Numbered from the stretch's first letter, positions 24,155 to 32,920 are shown. The stretch is 64,000 nucleotides of DNA from Paenibacillus_AB hodogayensis (GCF_039536325.1 NZ_BAAAYO010000006.1:124001-188000); one strand, 5' to 3'. Numbers and translations are program-made. Notes: generated by a model from the letters alone, not told the origin.

Positions 24155-25048
24155 TTACACGTTCTCGGCGACCATGCGGTTCGTAATGCGGCCGAGCTTC
24201 TCGATCTCTACCGTCACGACGTCGCCCGGCTGCAAATACACGCGTTTTTCCGGCGGGTATCCGAGCACGACCCCTTCCGGCGTTCCGGTCAAAATAATAT
24301 CGCCCGGCTCCAGCGTCAGATGGCGGGACAAGTAGCTGATAATTTCTTTGCAGTTGAAAATCATGTCCGACGTATTGGAGTTTTGACGTTGTACGCCGTT
24401 TACTTCGCAGCGGATCTGCAGGTTGTTCGGATCGGGCACTTCATCCGCCGTGACCAGCTCCGGTCCGATCGGCGCGAAGCCGTCGCTGACTTTGCCCAGC
24501 ATCCATTGATTCGTGCGCAGCTGCAAATCGCGGGCGGACAAATCGTTCGCGCTGCAATAGCCGAATACGTAGTCGAGCGCCTGCTCTTCGGTCACGTGCT
24601 TCGTGCGGCGGCCGATAACGATGGCCAGCTCGGCTTCGTAGTCGACTTCCTTGGAGGTTACCGGTAACTCCACGTCGTGTCCATGGCCGGTCAAGGCGTT
24701 ATTGAACTTGTTGAACAAAATCGGGTATTCGGGAATTTTGGCGTTCGTTTCTTCCGCATGCTTGCGGTAGTTCAGCCCGACACAAATGATTTTTTGCGGA
24801 CGGGTTACGCATGGGCCGTAAACGACCGATGCCGCATCCAGCCACTCGGCGGAACCGGCTTCGGCTTCGCTTACGAACGATTCCACCGCCTGGCGGGCTG
24901 CCGCTCCCCCTTCGATCAGCTCATGAATCGATTGCGGCAGCGAACCGCCTTTGCCTGCAAGGGCCGCAGCCGTAATGTCCAAAATGCCGCGTTCTGTTTT
25001 GACGCCCAGGTGATCCTGATTATTGGTTTGGATAGTGACGAGTTTCAC
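24155..25048 (-). CDS. Fumarylacetoacetate hydrolase (FAH) family protein
   Basis: About 297 residues. The family cleaves C-C bonds in 2,4-dioxo acids, or decarboxylates or hydrates related compounds. Signature parts are KIICVGLNYRKHAEETN, the metal-binding VDYEAELAIVIG (Glu-x-Glu) and YCSANDLSARDLQ, and a C-terminal ILTGTPEGVV. I chose the GTG at 25048, 8 bases after GGAGG; an upstream ATG at 25126 lacks a site. It is on the same strand as the IclR/SDR/aminotransferase cluster, separated by a 450-base gap. In sugar-acid pathways an FAH enzyme follows an SDR, and both are present here. Confidence 0.88.
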   Translation of the reverse strand: MKLVTIQTNNQDHLGVKTERGILDITAAALAGKGGSLPQSIHELIEGGAAARQAVESFVSEAEAGSAEWLDAASVVYGPCVTRPQKIICVGLNYRKHAEETNAKIPEYPILFNKFNNALTGHGHDVELPVTSKEVDYEAELAIVIGRRTKHVTEEQALDYVFGYCSANDLSARDLQLRTNQWMLGKVSDGFAPIGPELVTADEVPDPNNLQIRCEVNGVQRQNSNTSDMIFNCKEIISYLSRHLTLEPGDIILTGTPEGVVLGYPPEKRVYLQPGDVVTVEIEKLGRITNRMVAENV

Positions 25049-25305
25049 CGTGAGTTCCTCCCTGTAATGTCCTTCTTGCGCACGTTCCGCCGCCGCTGCT
25101 CCGGGAATGCAAACGTGTTCCGGCAAATGCGGTTAGCCCGACAGTTGCTCGATCCGCCAGCCCCCCGTTTCAAGACGACTCGATTGGGCGCTTGTACTTG
25201 TTTCCGGTTTCATGATTTGTGCCAAAAACGACAGACGTCGGCTCGCTGCCGGCGAATGTCGCCCCGTCGGGATACGATCTTGCCTGCCTACTCCGATGAA
25301 GGGAG

Positions 25306-25470
25306 CTATGCCGTACCTGTCGCGATCGCGAATCGCACAAGGACCGGCAGCCCGCGGCCGTCGTCCTTGTACGTGTATGCAAGCCGTTCGTCATCGGCGT
25401 TCCGGCCTTCAAGCTCCAGTCGGTTCGTCCGGTCATCCTCTATCGTAGCCGAACCGAAGCGGCGTGTAAA
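25306..25470 (-). pseudogene. Possible gene remnant in the IclR-FAH gap
   Basis: The gap 25049-25498 holds no intact gene. One minus-strand frame is open for 54 codons and reads like protein (DDRTNRLELEGRNADDERLA, then YTYKDDGRGLPVLVRFAIAT), ending at TAG 25306-25308. It has no start codon and begins right after a stop at 25471. It looks like an internal beta-rich fragment of a decayed gene, perhaps a carbohydrate-active enzyme. I cannot name the family. Confidence 0.3.
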
Positions 25471-25498
25471 CTACATTTGCCGATTTTTTGTGTCGGAA

Positions 25499-26278
25499 TT
25501 ACGGAATATAGGACAGCTTCGTGCTCATTTCTTTGGCTCCCTGGACGACCGCCCGGCTGATCCGCTCCCATATCTCGGGCTCCCAGCGCGATTCCGGCAT
25601 CGATATGCCGAGCGAGGAGGAGATTTGTCCTTGGGCTCCGAAGATCGGCGCGGCCACACAGCGGATGCCGTGGACCGATTCCCCCGCGCTGAAGCCGATG
25701 CCGTCCACGCGGATTTGGCGGATTTGCCGCATAAGCTCGGCAAAATCGGTAATCGTCGTATCGGTCAGCTTGCCGAGCAATCCGTCGGGATACAGCTTCC
25801 CGATCTCGTCGTCGGACATGCCGCTCAGCAGTACTTTGCCCATCGCCGTAGCGTGCAGCGGGAGCTGCATGCCGAGATGCGAGACGAAGCGCACCGGATG
25901 GGTGCTCTGCTTCTCGGCGATATAGAGCGCCATCTCGCCGTTGCGGATCGTCAGGAAAACCGATTCGTTCAGCTCGTCGATCATTTTTTGCGCAGCCAGC
26001 TGGAATTCCCCGGAAAGGTCGGTGCGCTGGGCGTATTTGCTGCCGATCTCGAACAGTTTATGGCCGAGACGAAACGTCTTGCCCTGCTTGTCGGACTCCA
26101 AGTATCCGCGGGCCAGCAAATTTTGCAGCAGCTTGTGGGCGCTGCTGGCCGGCATATCCAGCTCCCGGGACAGCTCGGTCAGATTGATCGGATCGTGCCG
26201 CTCGGCGAACAGCTCGAATATGTCCAGCACCCGGTCGGCTGATTTTACGGTGGCGACTTGCTTGTCGGTTTCTTTCAT
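25499..26278 (-). CDS. IclR family transcriptional regulator
   Basis: 259 residues. The N-terminal winged helix covers about 10-70 (SADRVLDIFELFAERHDPIN, MPASSAHKLLQNLLARGYL). The C-terminal IclR effector domain covers about 80-250 (LPLHATAMGKVLLSGMSDDE, then GESVHGIRCVAAPIFGAQGQ). IclR proteins regulate catabolic operons in response to pathway intermediates. It follows the SDR gene by 82 bases on the same strand without a visible terminator and is probably the local regulator of this cluster. A likely operator is the palindrome at the cluster promoter near 32920-32934. Confidence 0.92.
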   Translation of the reverse strand: MKETDKQVATVKSADRVLDIFELFAERHDPINLTELSRELDMPASSAHKLLQNLLARGYLESDKQGKTFRLGHKLFEIGSKYAQRTDLSGEFQLAAQKMIDELNESVFLTIRNGEMALYIAEKQSTHPVRFVSHLGMQLPLHATAMGKVLLSGMSDDEIGKLYPDGLLGKLTDTTITDFAELMRQIRQIRVDGIGFSAGESVHGIRCVAAPIFGAQGQISSSLGISMPESRWEPEIWERISRAVVQGAKEMSTKLSYIP

Positions 26279-26360
26279 TGGAATCCCCCTCTCCGGGCGC
26301 TATGGTTCGGCTTGTCGCTCGGGCGGCCCCGATCGCGGGCAACCGCCGTATTCGTCAAGA

Positions 26361-27119
26361 TCAAGAAAGCTTGATCACTTGACCGCCGTCGACGACCATC
26401 GTCGTGCCGGTTACGTAAGAAGCTTCGTCCGAAGCCAGGAACAATGCGGCAGCGGCGATCTCGTCCGGTTGACCGACGCGATTCATCGGGACCGTGCGCA
26501 AGTAATCTGCGATCGCCGGCGGGTTGTCGATCAACGGCTTCGTCAGCCGGGTCTCGATAAAGCCCGGGCACAACGCATTGACGCGAATGCCGTGCGGCGC
26601 CAATTCCAGCGCCATCGACATCGACAGGTTGATCATGCCGCCCTTGGTCGTATTATAGTGAACCTGATCGGCTTCTGCCTGAATGCCGTTGACGCTCGAC
26701 ATTTGAATAATCGAGCCGCCTTCGCCTTGACGGACCATTTCCCGCGCCGCCCGTTGGCTGACGAGGAAGGCGCCCTTCAGGTTAATGTTCATATGGCGGT
26801 CCCACTGGTCCTCGGTAATGTCCAAGAAAGGGGACACTTCGCAAATACCGGCGTTGTTGACGGCAATATCCAGCCGCCCCCATTGTCCAAGCACGCCGTC
26901 GACCAGACGGTCGACCTGCGCTTTGTCCGAAACGTCCGTCTCGAACGCCAGCGCTTCGCCGCCCGCTTCGCGGATGAGCGCGACGGTCTCGTCCAGCGCC
27001 GCCTTCCCTCTGCCGCACAAGCCGACTTTGGCCCCTTCGCGGGCAAACCGGATGGCGACCGCTTGGCCGATTCCGTGCGAGCCGCCCGTTACTATCGCTA
27101 CTTTACCGGAAAGCCTCAT
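26361..27119 (-). CDS. Short-chain dehydrogenase/reductase (classical, active-site complete)
   Basis: About 252 residues. The cofactor motif is TGGSHGIGQA, followed by NNAG, the catalytic serine in QMSSVNG and Tyr-x-x-x-Lys in HYNTTKGGM. The late PGFIET and DGGQ complete a classical NAD(P)-dependent alcohol or hydroxy-acid dehydrogenase. Unlike the SDR-like protein at 8777-9565, all catalytic residues are present. The ATG is 2 bases after the stop of the aminotransferase gene and uses the GGAGGGGA inside that gene's end, so the two are coupled. It likely oxidises an intermediate of the pathway encoded around it. Confidence 0.92.
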   Translation of the reverse strand: MRLSGKVAIVTGGSHGIGQAVAIRFAREGAKVGLCGRGKAALDETVALIREAGGEALAFETDVSDKAQVDRLVDGVLGQWGRLDIAVNNAGICEVSPFLDITEDQWDRHMNINLKGAFLVSQRAAREMVRQGEGGSIIQMSSVNGIQAEADQVHYNTTKGGMINLSMSMALELAPHGIRVNALCPGFIETRLTKPLIDNPPAIADYLRTVPMNRVGQPDEIAAAALFLASDEASYVTGTTMVVDGGQVIKLS

Positions 27120-27121
27120 GG

Positions 27122-28441
27122 TCAGTTCCCCTCCGCCAGCCGCACGAAGACGCGGTCGATCGCCTGCAGCGTCGCGTCGATATGGGACGACTCGTGAACC
27201 GCGGAGATGTACCACAGTCCGTTCGGACGAACCAGCACACCCTCCTCAAGCATCAGCTGCGCGAATTTGGCGTATTTGCCGGAATCGCGCTTTTGGAACG
27301 TGTCGAAATGGTTCACTTCGTCTTCGTCGATGAACATGAAATGGAACACCGGGCCAATCTGGTTCACCACGCCGCGAATGTCGTGCTTGGCGAAGAGCGA
27401 ACGGATGCCTCCCACGAGCTTCAGCGCATTGTCTTCCATTGTACCATAAACCGCGCCGTCGTTCTCGGTCATCAGCTCCAGAACGGCGAGGCCTGCCGCA
27501 GTCGCTACGCCGTTGCCGTTTAACGTGCCAAGGTGGCTCACTTGCTCCGTATCGATCAGCTCGAAAATCTCTTTGCTGCCGCCTACCGCGCTGACCGCGA
27601 TACCGCCGCCGAGCGCCTTGCCGACCGTAACGAGGTCAGGCGTAATGCCGAAGCGGCCGTGAGCGCCGCCTGCGCCCAAACGGAAGCCGGTGATGACTTC
27701 ATCCATGATGAAGACGATGCCCAACTCGCGGGTCAGCTCGCGGATTTTCTCCAGATAACCCGGCTTCGGCAAAATGCAGCCGGAGTTGCACATGACCGGC
27801 TCGGAGATGACGGCGGCGATGTCGCTTGCGTTCGCGCGCAGCGCCGCTTCAAGCGCTTCGGGCTCGTTCCACGGCAGCAGGATAACGTCCTGCAAGCTCA
27901 GCTCGCTTTGCCCTTTCGTGCCCGGAGGAACGCTGTCCGCCGCGGCGGACGTCGCCTTCTGCATCATGTCGGGGCTCGGGAACGAGGTGAAGATGGAATC
28001 GGACCAGCCGTGGTAATGACCGTGGAAGCGGACGACCTTCCGCTTGCCTGTATAAGCCCGGGACAGACGCAGCGCCAGCATGACCGCCTCGGTGCCGGAG
28101 CCGCTAAGAACGACCTTGTCGGCGCAAGGCAGCACTTCGGTCAGCCTGCGGGCCAGCTCGATTTCGCCGTCGTGCTGCAAGCCGTACGTAATGCCTTTGG
28201 CCATCGCGTTGGCGATTCTTTCGTTGAAGCCCGCATGGGCATGACCGAGAATAAGCGGTCCGTAAGCGAGCTGATAGTCGATATATTCATTGCCGTCCAC
28301 GTCCTTGACGATGACGCCGGAAGCCGATTCGACGTACAGCGGCGTCGGCTTCATCGAGCCGCGCAGCGTACTGGCCACCCCTCCGGCGAGCACCTGCTTC
28401 GCTTCCGCAAGCTTGGCGCGGGATTTGTCATAAGTAGGCAT
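27122..28441 (-). CDS. Class III aminotransferase, glutamate-1-semialdehyde aminomutase-like
   Basis: 439 residues of the PLP fold type I class III group, closest in look to HemL-type 2,1-aminomutases. Examples are GGVASTLRGSM near the N-terminus, LILGHAHAGFNERIANA, SGTEAVMLALRLSRAYTGK, FIMDEVITGFRLG and the PLP lysine in TVGKALGGG. A metabolic hemL role is unlikely because it is embedded in a catabolic cluster rather than with tetrapyrrole genes. It may transaminate or isomerise an amino acid or amino aldehyde from the upstream hydrolases. It is 27 bases downstream of the M81 gene. Confidence 0.9.
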   Translation of the reverse strand: MPTYDKSRAKLAEAKQVLAGGVASTLRGSMKPTPLYVESASGVIVKDVDGNEYIDYQLAYGPLILGHAHAGFNERIANAMAKGITYGLQHDGEIELARRLTEVLPCADKVVLSGSGTEAVMLALRLSRAYTGKRKVVRFHGHYHGWSDSIFTSFPSPDMMQKATSAAADSVPPGTKGQSELSLQDVILLPWNEPEALEAALRANASDIAAVISEPVMCNSGCILPKPGYLEKIRELTRELGIVFIMDEVITGFRLGAGGAHGRFGITPDLVTVGKALGGGIAVSAVGGSKEIFELIDTEQVSHLGTLNGNGVATAAGLAVLELMTENDGAVYGTMEDNALKLVGGIRSLFAKHDIRGVVNQIGPVFHFMFIDEDEVNHFDTFQKRDSGKYAKFAQLMLEEGVLVRPNGLWYISAVHESSHIDATLQAIDRVFVRLAEGN

Positions 28442-28468
28442 AAGGAAATGCTCCTCTCCGTTGTCTGT

Positions 28469-29953
28469 TTATTGAATTTCGTCGAGCGGATAAATCGGGC
28501 GCTGAAGAGCCGTGTACGTGAAGCGATGCAGATTGGCCGTGCAGCATCCGGGCGTGTCGACCTCGATCGTATGCTTGGCAATGTCGCCGAATGCCGTTCT
28601 CCAGGCGATCGCAGACTTGACCACGATCATATGGAACTGCTCCGGAATGAGCCCGACAAACTTCACGTGGCCGGGGTCCCATGGGGCTACCCGCTTCTCG
28701 GTCAAAATGATGGTGACGTTGCCGCATTCGAGAACCGCGGTCAGTCCCATGCGGGCGTACTGGCCGGTCATGTAAGCGCCGATATGGCGGTAGTTGCCGT
28801 CGAACAATGTGCGGATCAAGCCCCGCACGAGGACCGGCTCGCCGTGCACATCGTCGCTCTTGCCGCCGATCGCATACTCCAGCACGGCGCCAATGCCAAG
28901 CTTGGCGGCTTGGCGAACCGCCTCCTCATCGCGGATAACAATAAGGCTTTTCTTCGGAGCGGCGAGCAAATGCGGCAGCAGGTGCGTGGCGTCGGCGGGC
29001 GAGCCTCCCCCGACGTTGTCCGAGCTTTCAATCAAGATAACCGGTCCTTCGGGATGGCGTACGGCAAGCTCCACCGCTTCGGCGGCTTCGGCCTGTCGGA
29101 CGACGAACCGTTCGCGGCGCTCCCAGGCGGCGGCCCGCAGCCTCTTCCCGCAGCTATCGGCAAGTGCGGCGTCGTTGTCTACGACGACGACGAACGTCAT
29201 CCCCGCATCCGCTACGTCGCTGTAAGGAAACCCGCCGGCAACGCCGATATTCAGCACGCCCGGCTCCTTCTCCATCTCGAACGCGATATCCATCATTTCC
29301 TTCATGACGCCGGACGACGTCAGCATCGCCTGCGGCGCAACAAGCATCCGCGTATGCACAAGCTTTTGCACCGGACGAATCGCTCCCTTGACCGTGCCGT
29401 TCAGTAAATAAACCGCTTCGACCGCCCGTTCGTAAGGATCGATGTGCGGATACGTATCGTAAATGACGGTCAGGTCGGAAAACCCGACCATCTCCGGGCT
29501 GATGTTGCCGTGCAGATCGAGCGTGACGGCGACCGGCAGCTCGCGGCCGACCTTCTCGCGCACTCTGCGCAAAATTTCGCCTTCAGCGTCGGGATACGAG
29601 GCGGCGACCATCGCTCCGTGCAGGATGACGACAAGGCCGTCGATGCCGGGCTCGATCGAATCGACCATGCCGTCGACGATCGCGCCGAACGCCTCGTCGG
29701 TTACCAAGCCGCTCGGCGTCGCTTGCGTATAAAAGCCGGGGAATAGCTCCGCACCCAACTCCTGACAGGCGGCGATCACGCCGCCCATCGACGTTTTCGT
29801 ACCGGTGTACCGCTCGCAGAACGCTTCCTTGCCGACGATCCAGTCTTTCCGGAAGGCGTCCAGTCCGGTCAAGCCGGGAGCAAAAGTATTCGTTTCGTGA
29901 ACGACGCCGATGACGCCGATCTTGGCCACTTCGTTCGCAGACCGCTCTGCCAT
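28469..29953 (-). CDS. M81 family metallopeptidase (MlrC-like)
   Basis: About 494 residues. MlrC-type enzymes hydrolyse linearised microcystin and related peptides with unusual amino acids. Family signatures include VIGVVHETNTFAP near the N-terminus, VVILHGAMVA, the metal motif VTLDLHGNISPEM, YDTYPHIDPYERA, and the central ESSDNVGGGSPADATHLL. The ATG at 29953 follows AAGGGG at 9 bases; the frame upstream to 30079 overlaps the M20 gene. It lies 4 bases after the M20 peptidase gene. Members outside cyanotoxin degraders have unknown substrates, so an amide of an unusual or D-amino acid is only suggested. Confidence 0.9.
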   Translation of the reverse strand: MAERSANEVAKIGVIGVVHETNTFAPGLTGLDAFRKDWIVGKEAFCERYTGTKTSMGGVIAACQELGAELFPGFYTQATPSGLVTDEAFGAIVDGMVDSIEPGIDGLVVILHGAMVAASYPDAEGEILRRVREKVGRELPVAVTLDLHGNISPEMVGFSDLTVIYDTYPHIDPYERAVEAVYLLNGTVKGAIRPVQKLVHTRMLVAPQAMLTSSGVMKEMMDIAFEMEKEPGVLNIGVAGGFPYSDVADAGMTFVVVVDNDAALADSCGKRLRAAAWERRERFVVRQAEAAEAVELAVRHPEGPVILIESSDNVGGGSPADATHLLPHLLAAPKKSLIVIRDEEAVRQAAKLGIGAVLEYAIGGKSDDVHGEPVLVRGLIRTLFDGNYRHIGAYMTGQYARMGLTAVLECGNVTIILTEKRVAPWDPGHVKFVGLIPEQFHMIVVKSAIAWRTAFGDIAKHTIEVDTPGCCTANLHRFTYTALQRPIYPLDEIQ

Positions 29954-29957
29954 AAGA

Positions 29958-31271
29958 TCATTCCCCTTCCGTTCCGCACCAGTCGACCATGATCTCGGCA
30001 AACCAGCGGATAAGCTTGTAGTAGCTGTCCAGCTCCATGTACTCGTCGGCGGCGTGGGCATTGGAGCCGGACGGACCAAGAACGAGCGCCGGAGTCGGAC
30101 TGTGCAGATTGAACATAAAGCCGTCGCAAGCGAACGGCGAACCTTTGCGCGGAGCCGGTTCCCGCTCCAGAGCGGTCGTGCCCGTCCGGTTGACCGTCTC
30201 CAGAAACGTATCGGTCGGCTCGCCGGCCGGCATCTCGCTGCCGGACAAGTAGCGGATGAGCGGCGTTATGCGCGGACGGCATTTGGCCAATATCGGGTAA
30301 TTTGGCAATTCGCTTTCGTAATACGCCCACAGCATGGAAAGAATTTGCTCTTCGGTCATGCCCGGGTAGCCTTCGATCCAAAAATTGAGCTTGCCGTCCG
30401 CCGGCAGCTTCTCCTGCAGCTCTCGCTTCGTGTCGCCGGAAAGGATCGACAAGACGACGACCTCCAGAGCCCGGCCCGATTCGCTCCAAAGCGGATGCGG
30501 CTCGACCAGCTCGTTCAGTCTGGCGGCGAACTTTTGCAGCAGCATGGCAAAAGCGACCGTGGCGTCAAGCGCGCTGATCAGTTCCTCGCCGTTAAAGCCA
30601 ATGCCGCTCTTTCCGGAAAACTCGGCCTTCCATATGCCTCCGCCCAAATGAGCAGGATACGGAACGAGATTCGTCGGTTCGGGGATGATCGCCATGTCGG
30701 GATTGACGCCTGCCAGTCGTCCGGCCAGCGTGCCGTTCGCCCCGCCATGCTCCTCGTCGACGACGCTCTCGATGAAGACGTCGCCCTTCAGCCGAATTCC
30801 GGCATCCTGCAGACAGCGAACCGCCTCCATCGCTGCCGCCATGCCGCCCTTCATATCGTAAGAGCCACGGCCGTACAACCGGCCGTCGCGGATCGTCCCT
30901 TCGAACGGGCCGTCCTGCCAAGGCTCCGTGCCCTCATATACCGTGTCGCCATGACCGGAGAAGACGAGCGAACGTCCTTCCCCGCTGCCCGGGAACTGTC
31001 CGTGCACATTGGGACGGTTCGTATAGTCGCGCCCCTTCATATAAGCGGGATGCTCGGTCAATCCGGCAATATCGGCCAGATCGTACATGGTCACGTCCGC
31101 CCCAAGATCACGCAATCGATCGGCAAAAAAAGACTGGTAAGCGAGTTCATTTCCAACTGGAGGGTGATTCACGCTCGGAATCCGGACCAGCTGCGAGGCC
31201 AAGGCGGCGGATTCCGCCTTGTGCCCCTCGATCCATTGCCCGATTCGTGCAGAGATCGCGCTGCGGTCCAT
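29958..31271 (-). CDS. M20 family peptidase/deacylase (ArgE/DapE type)
   Basis: 437 residues with the M20 di-zinc site. Ligand segments are LVFSGHGDTV (His, catalytic Asp), GRGSYDMKGG (bridging Asp), VVDEEHGG (catalytic Glu and ligand Glu), a later IIPEPTN, and a C-terminal SNAHAADEYM (last histidine). The lid domain lies between. These enzymes remove acyl groups from N-acyl amino acids or cleave dipeptides. The start codon is one base from the end of the RidA gene. In this cluster a deacylation step before the PLP enzyme would make sense. Confidence 0.92.
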   Translation of the reverse strand: MDRSAISARIGQWIEGHKAESAALASQLVRIPSVNHPPVGNELAYQSFFADRLRDLGADVTMYDLADIAGLTEHPAYMKGRDYTNRPNVHGQFPGSGEGRSLVFSGHGDTVYEGTEPWQDGPFEGTIRDGRLYGRGSYDMKGGMAAAMEAVRCLQDAGIRLKGDVFIESVVDEEHGGANGTLAGRLAGVNPDMAIIPEPTNLVPYPAHLGGGIWKAEFSGKSGIGFNGEELISALDATVAFAMLLQKFAARLNELVEPHPLWSESGRALEVVVLSILSGDTKRELQEKLPADGKLNFWIEGYPGMTEEQILSMLWAYYESELPNYPILAKCRPRITPLIRYLSGSEMPAGEPTDTFLETVNRTGTTALEREPAPRKGSPFACDGFMFNLHSPTPALVLGPSGSNAHAADEYMELDSYYKLIRWFAEIMVDWCGTEGE

Positions 31272-31272
31272 G

Positions 31273-31665
31273 TTAGCCTTCTCCTCTGCGGGTTGGAGCG
31301 TAAGCGATGACGTCGATCTCGATCAAATAAGTGCCGATGCCGCTTACGACGGTCGTTCTTGTCGGGTACGGCTTGCTGAACATCGTTTCGTACGCTTTAT
31401 TGTAGGCGGGAATGTCGGCTCCGTTGGACAGGTGGGCGTTCGCCTTGATCACATGATCCAGCGTCAGACCCGCCGCCTCCAGGATCGTCTCCAAGTTGCG
31501 GATGCATTGCACCGTCTGCTCCTCGATCGTCGAACCGACGATTTCGAGCGTCTCGGGATTGACTCCGACCTGGCCGGAGACGTAAACGAAATCGCCGGCG
31601 CGCAGCGCGTGCGAGAACGGAAGCGGAAATTGCGGAGCTTTGGGAGCTTTGATTTCAATAGACAT
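31273..31665 (-). CDS. ridA: RidA family protein (enamine/imine deaminase)
   Basis: 130 residues of the YjgF/YER057c/UK114 family. RidA hydrolyses reactive enamine/imine intermediates released by PLP-dependent dehydratases, giving the 2-oxo acid and ammonia. Family segments are FVYVSGQVGVNP and KPYPTRTTVVSGIG, containing the arginine that binds the carboxylate, followed by IEIDVIAYAP. It sits between the D-threonine aldolase/D-serine dehydratase-like gene (63 bases upstream) and the M20 gene (1 base downstream). This is the neighbourhood expected if it finishes the elimination reaction of the PLP enzyme. Confidence 0.93.
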   Translation of the reverse strand: MSIEIKAPKAPQFPLPFSHALRAGDFVYVSGQVGVNPETLEIVGSTIEEQTVQCIRNLETILEAAGLTLDHVIKANAHLSNGADIPAYNKAYETMFSKPYPTRTTVVSGIGTYLIEIDVIAYAPTRRGEG

Positions 31666-31728
31666 GATAGGTTAACATCCCTTCGTCGTATAAGTAATGA
31701 ATTGATATTATTCCGTACAAGCGCGTTA

Positions 31729-32820
31729 TTAGCGTACCCGTCCTCTTGCATCGACGGTCATCCATTTCTCGAAACGTCCGCCTCGCACGCCGAGCAAACG
31801 GTCGTGCAGGTTGGTGACGACACAGCAATGGTTCGGCACGATCTGCACCTGCTGCCCGATCTCGAAAACGCTGTTGTCCGGGACCGTCACGATGCCGTGC
31901 TCTTCGCTCAGCCGCTCGATGATCGCATCCTCGTGACCGAGAATATGTCCGTAGCCGGCATGGTACTTGCTTACGTCGCTGCTGAGCGTCTTCGTGCCCG
32001 AGTCGATGATGATCGTGCCCGGACGCGGACGTCCGACGACCGTCGCAACGATGGTCATCGCCAGCTGCTCCTGCCCGATCAGGCCCATCGTCCACTGCGT
32101 GCCGTCGCCGAACACGTAAGCGCCCGGACGCATTTCCGTAACGCCCATGCCCGCAACATCCGCTACGTATTTCGACGTCGGCGTGGACCCCACGCTGACC
32201 TCCTCGATGACGATGCCGGCTTCCTCGGCCTTGCGCTTGGTGAGCAGCAGGCTTTCCGCCTCCTGCTTGGCGATCTCGCGGAGAGCCGCGTCGTCGTTAA
32301 AGCCGTAAGCGTGTCCGGAGTGGGTCATCAGGCCCGTTACGCGGATGTTCGGCAGCTGCGCGATCTGCTTGATCAGCTCCGCCGATTGCTCGCCGGGCTC
32401 CTTGCCACAGCGGTTCAGACCGGTGTTCACATCGACGTACAGCAAAATGTCGCGGTTAATGCTCGTGCCGAACGAGGAAAGCTGCCGGGCCACGTCGAGA
32501 TCGTCGGTGCTGAGCGTAATCTTGGCTTTGTCGAGCAGGCGGGCGAGCCGCTCCAGCTTCGGCGCGCCGATTACCGGGAACGCGATCAGAATGTCCTCGA
32601 TGCCGGCTTCGGCCATCACTTCCGCTTCGCCGAGCTTCGCCACCGTAATGCCGCAGGCTCCGTAACGGAGCTGCTCCTTGGCAATCCAGACGCTTTTATG
32701 CGTCTTTGTATGCGGTCTCAAGCGCACTCCCGCTCTAGCCGCCGCATTTGCCGTTTCACGTAAATTGCGGTCCAAGACGTCCAAATCGATCAGGACGGAT
32801 GGAGTATCCCACTGCTCCAT
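31729..32820 (-). CDS. D-threonine aldolase / D-serine dehydratase-like PLP enzyme (fold type III)
   Basis: 363 residues. An alanine racemase-type PLP barrel carries the motif LRPHTKTHKS with the PLP lysine around residues 36-43. The C-terminal beta domain (about 260-363) carries PNHCCVV, where this family binds a divalent metal through His-x-Cys (dehydratases) or His-x-Asp (aldolases). His-x-Cys points to D-serine dehydratase or D-threo-3-hydroxyaspartate dehydratase-like elimination rather than aldol cleavage. The relatives act on beta-hydroxy-D-amino acids. It is the first gene of the catabolic operon, with a promoter at 32892-32920. Confidence 0.9.
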   Translation of the reverse strand: MEQWDTPSVLIDLDVLDRNLRETANAAARAGVRLRPHTKTHKSVWIAKEQLRYGACGITVAKLGEAEVMAEAGIEDILIAFPVIGAPKLERLARLLDKAKITLSTDDLDVARQLSSFGTSINRDILLYVDVNTGLNRCGKEPGEQSAELIKQIAQLPNIRVTGLMTHSGHAYGFNDDAALREIAKQEAESLLLTKRKAEEAGIVIEEVSVGSTPTSKYVADVAGMGVTEMRPGAYVFGDGTQWTMGLIGQEQLAMTIVATVVGRPRPGTIIIDSGTKTLSSDVSKYHAGYGHILGHEDAIIERLSEEHGIVTVPDNSVFEIGQQVQIVPNHCCVVTNLHDRLLGVRGGRFEKWMTVDARGRVR

Positions 32821-32891
32821 GGCTTCGATCCACTCCCCAATAGGTTGACGCGCTCCGGCTCGTTTCGAGTCGAATAACGCTTTTCGCGATC

Positions 32892-32920
32892 ATCGTATCA
32901 CAGCGAAACTTTCACATCAA
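32892..32920 (-). promoter_or_regulatory. Sigma-A promoter of the D-amino-acid-type catabolic operon
   Basis: On the minus strand TTGATG (32915-32920), 17 bases, TACGAT (32892-32897). It lies about 70 bases before the start codon of the PLP enzyme gene. Confidence 0.7.

Noticed and set aside
24677..26242. 521-codon plus-strand frame across the FAH-IclR region
   Set aside because: It is antisense to two clear genes, has no family signature and its composition is that of a shadow frame.
27533..29407. 624-codon plus-strand frame opposite the aminotransferase and M81 genes
   Set aside because: The minus-strand genes are unmistakable. This frame is the complementary mirror of their codon bias.
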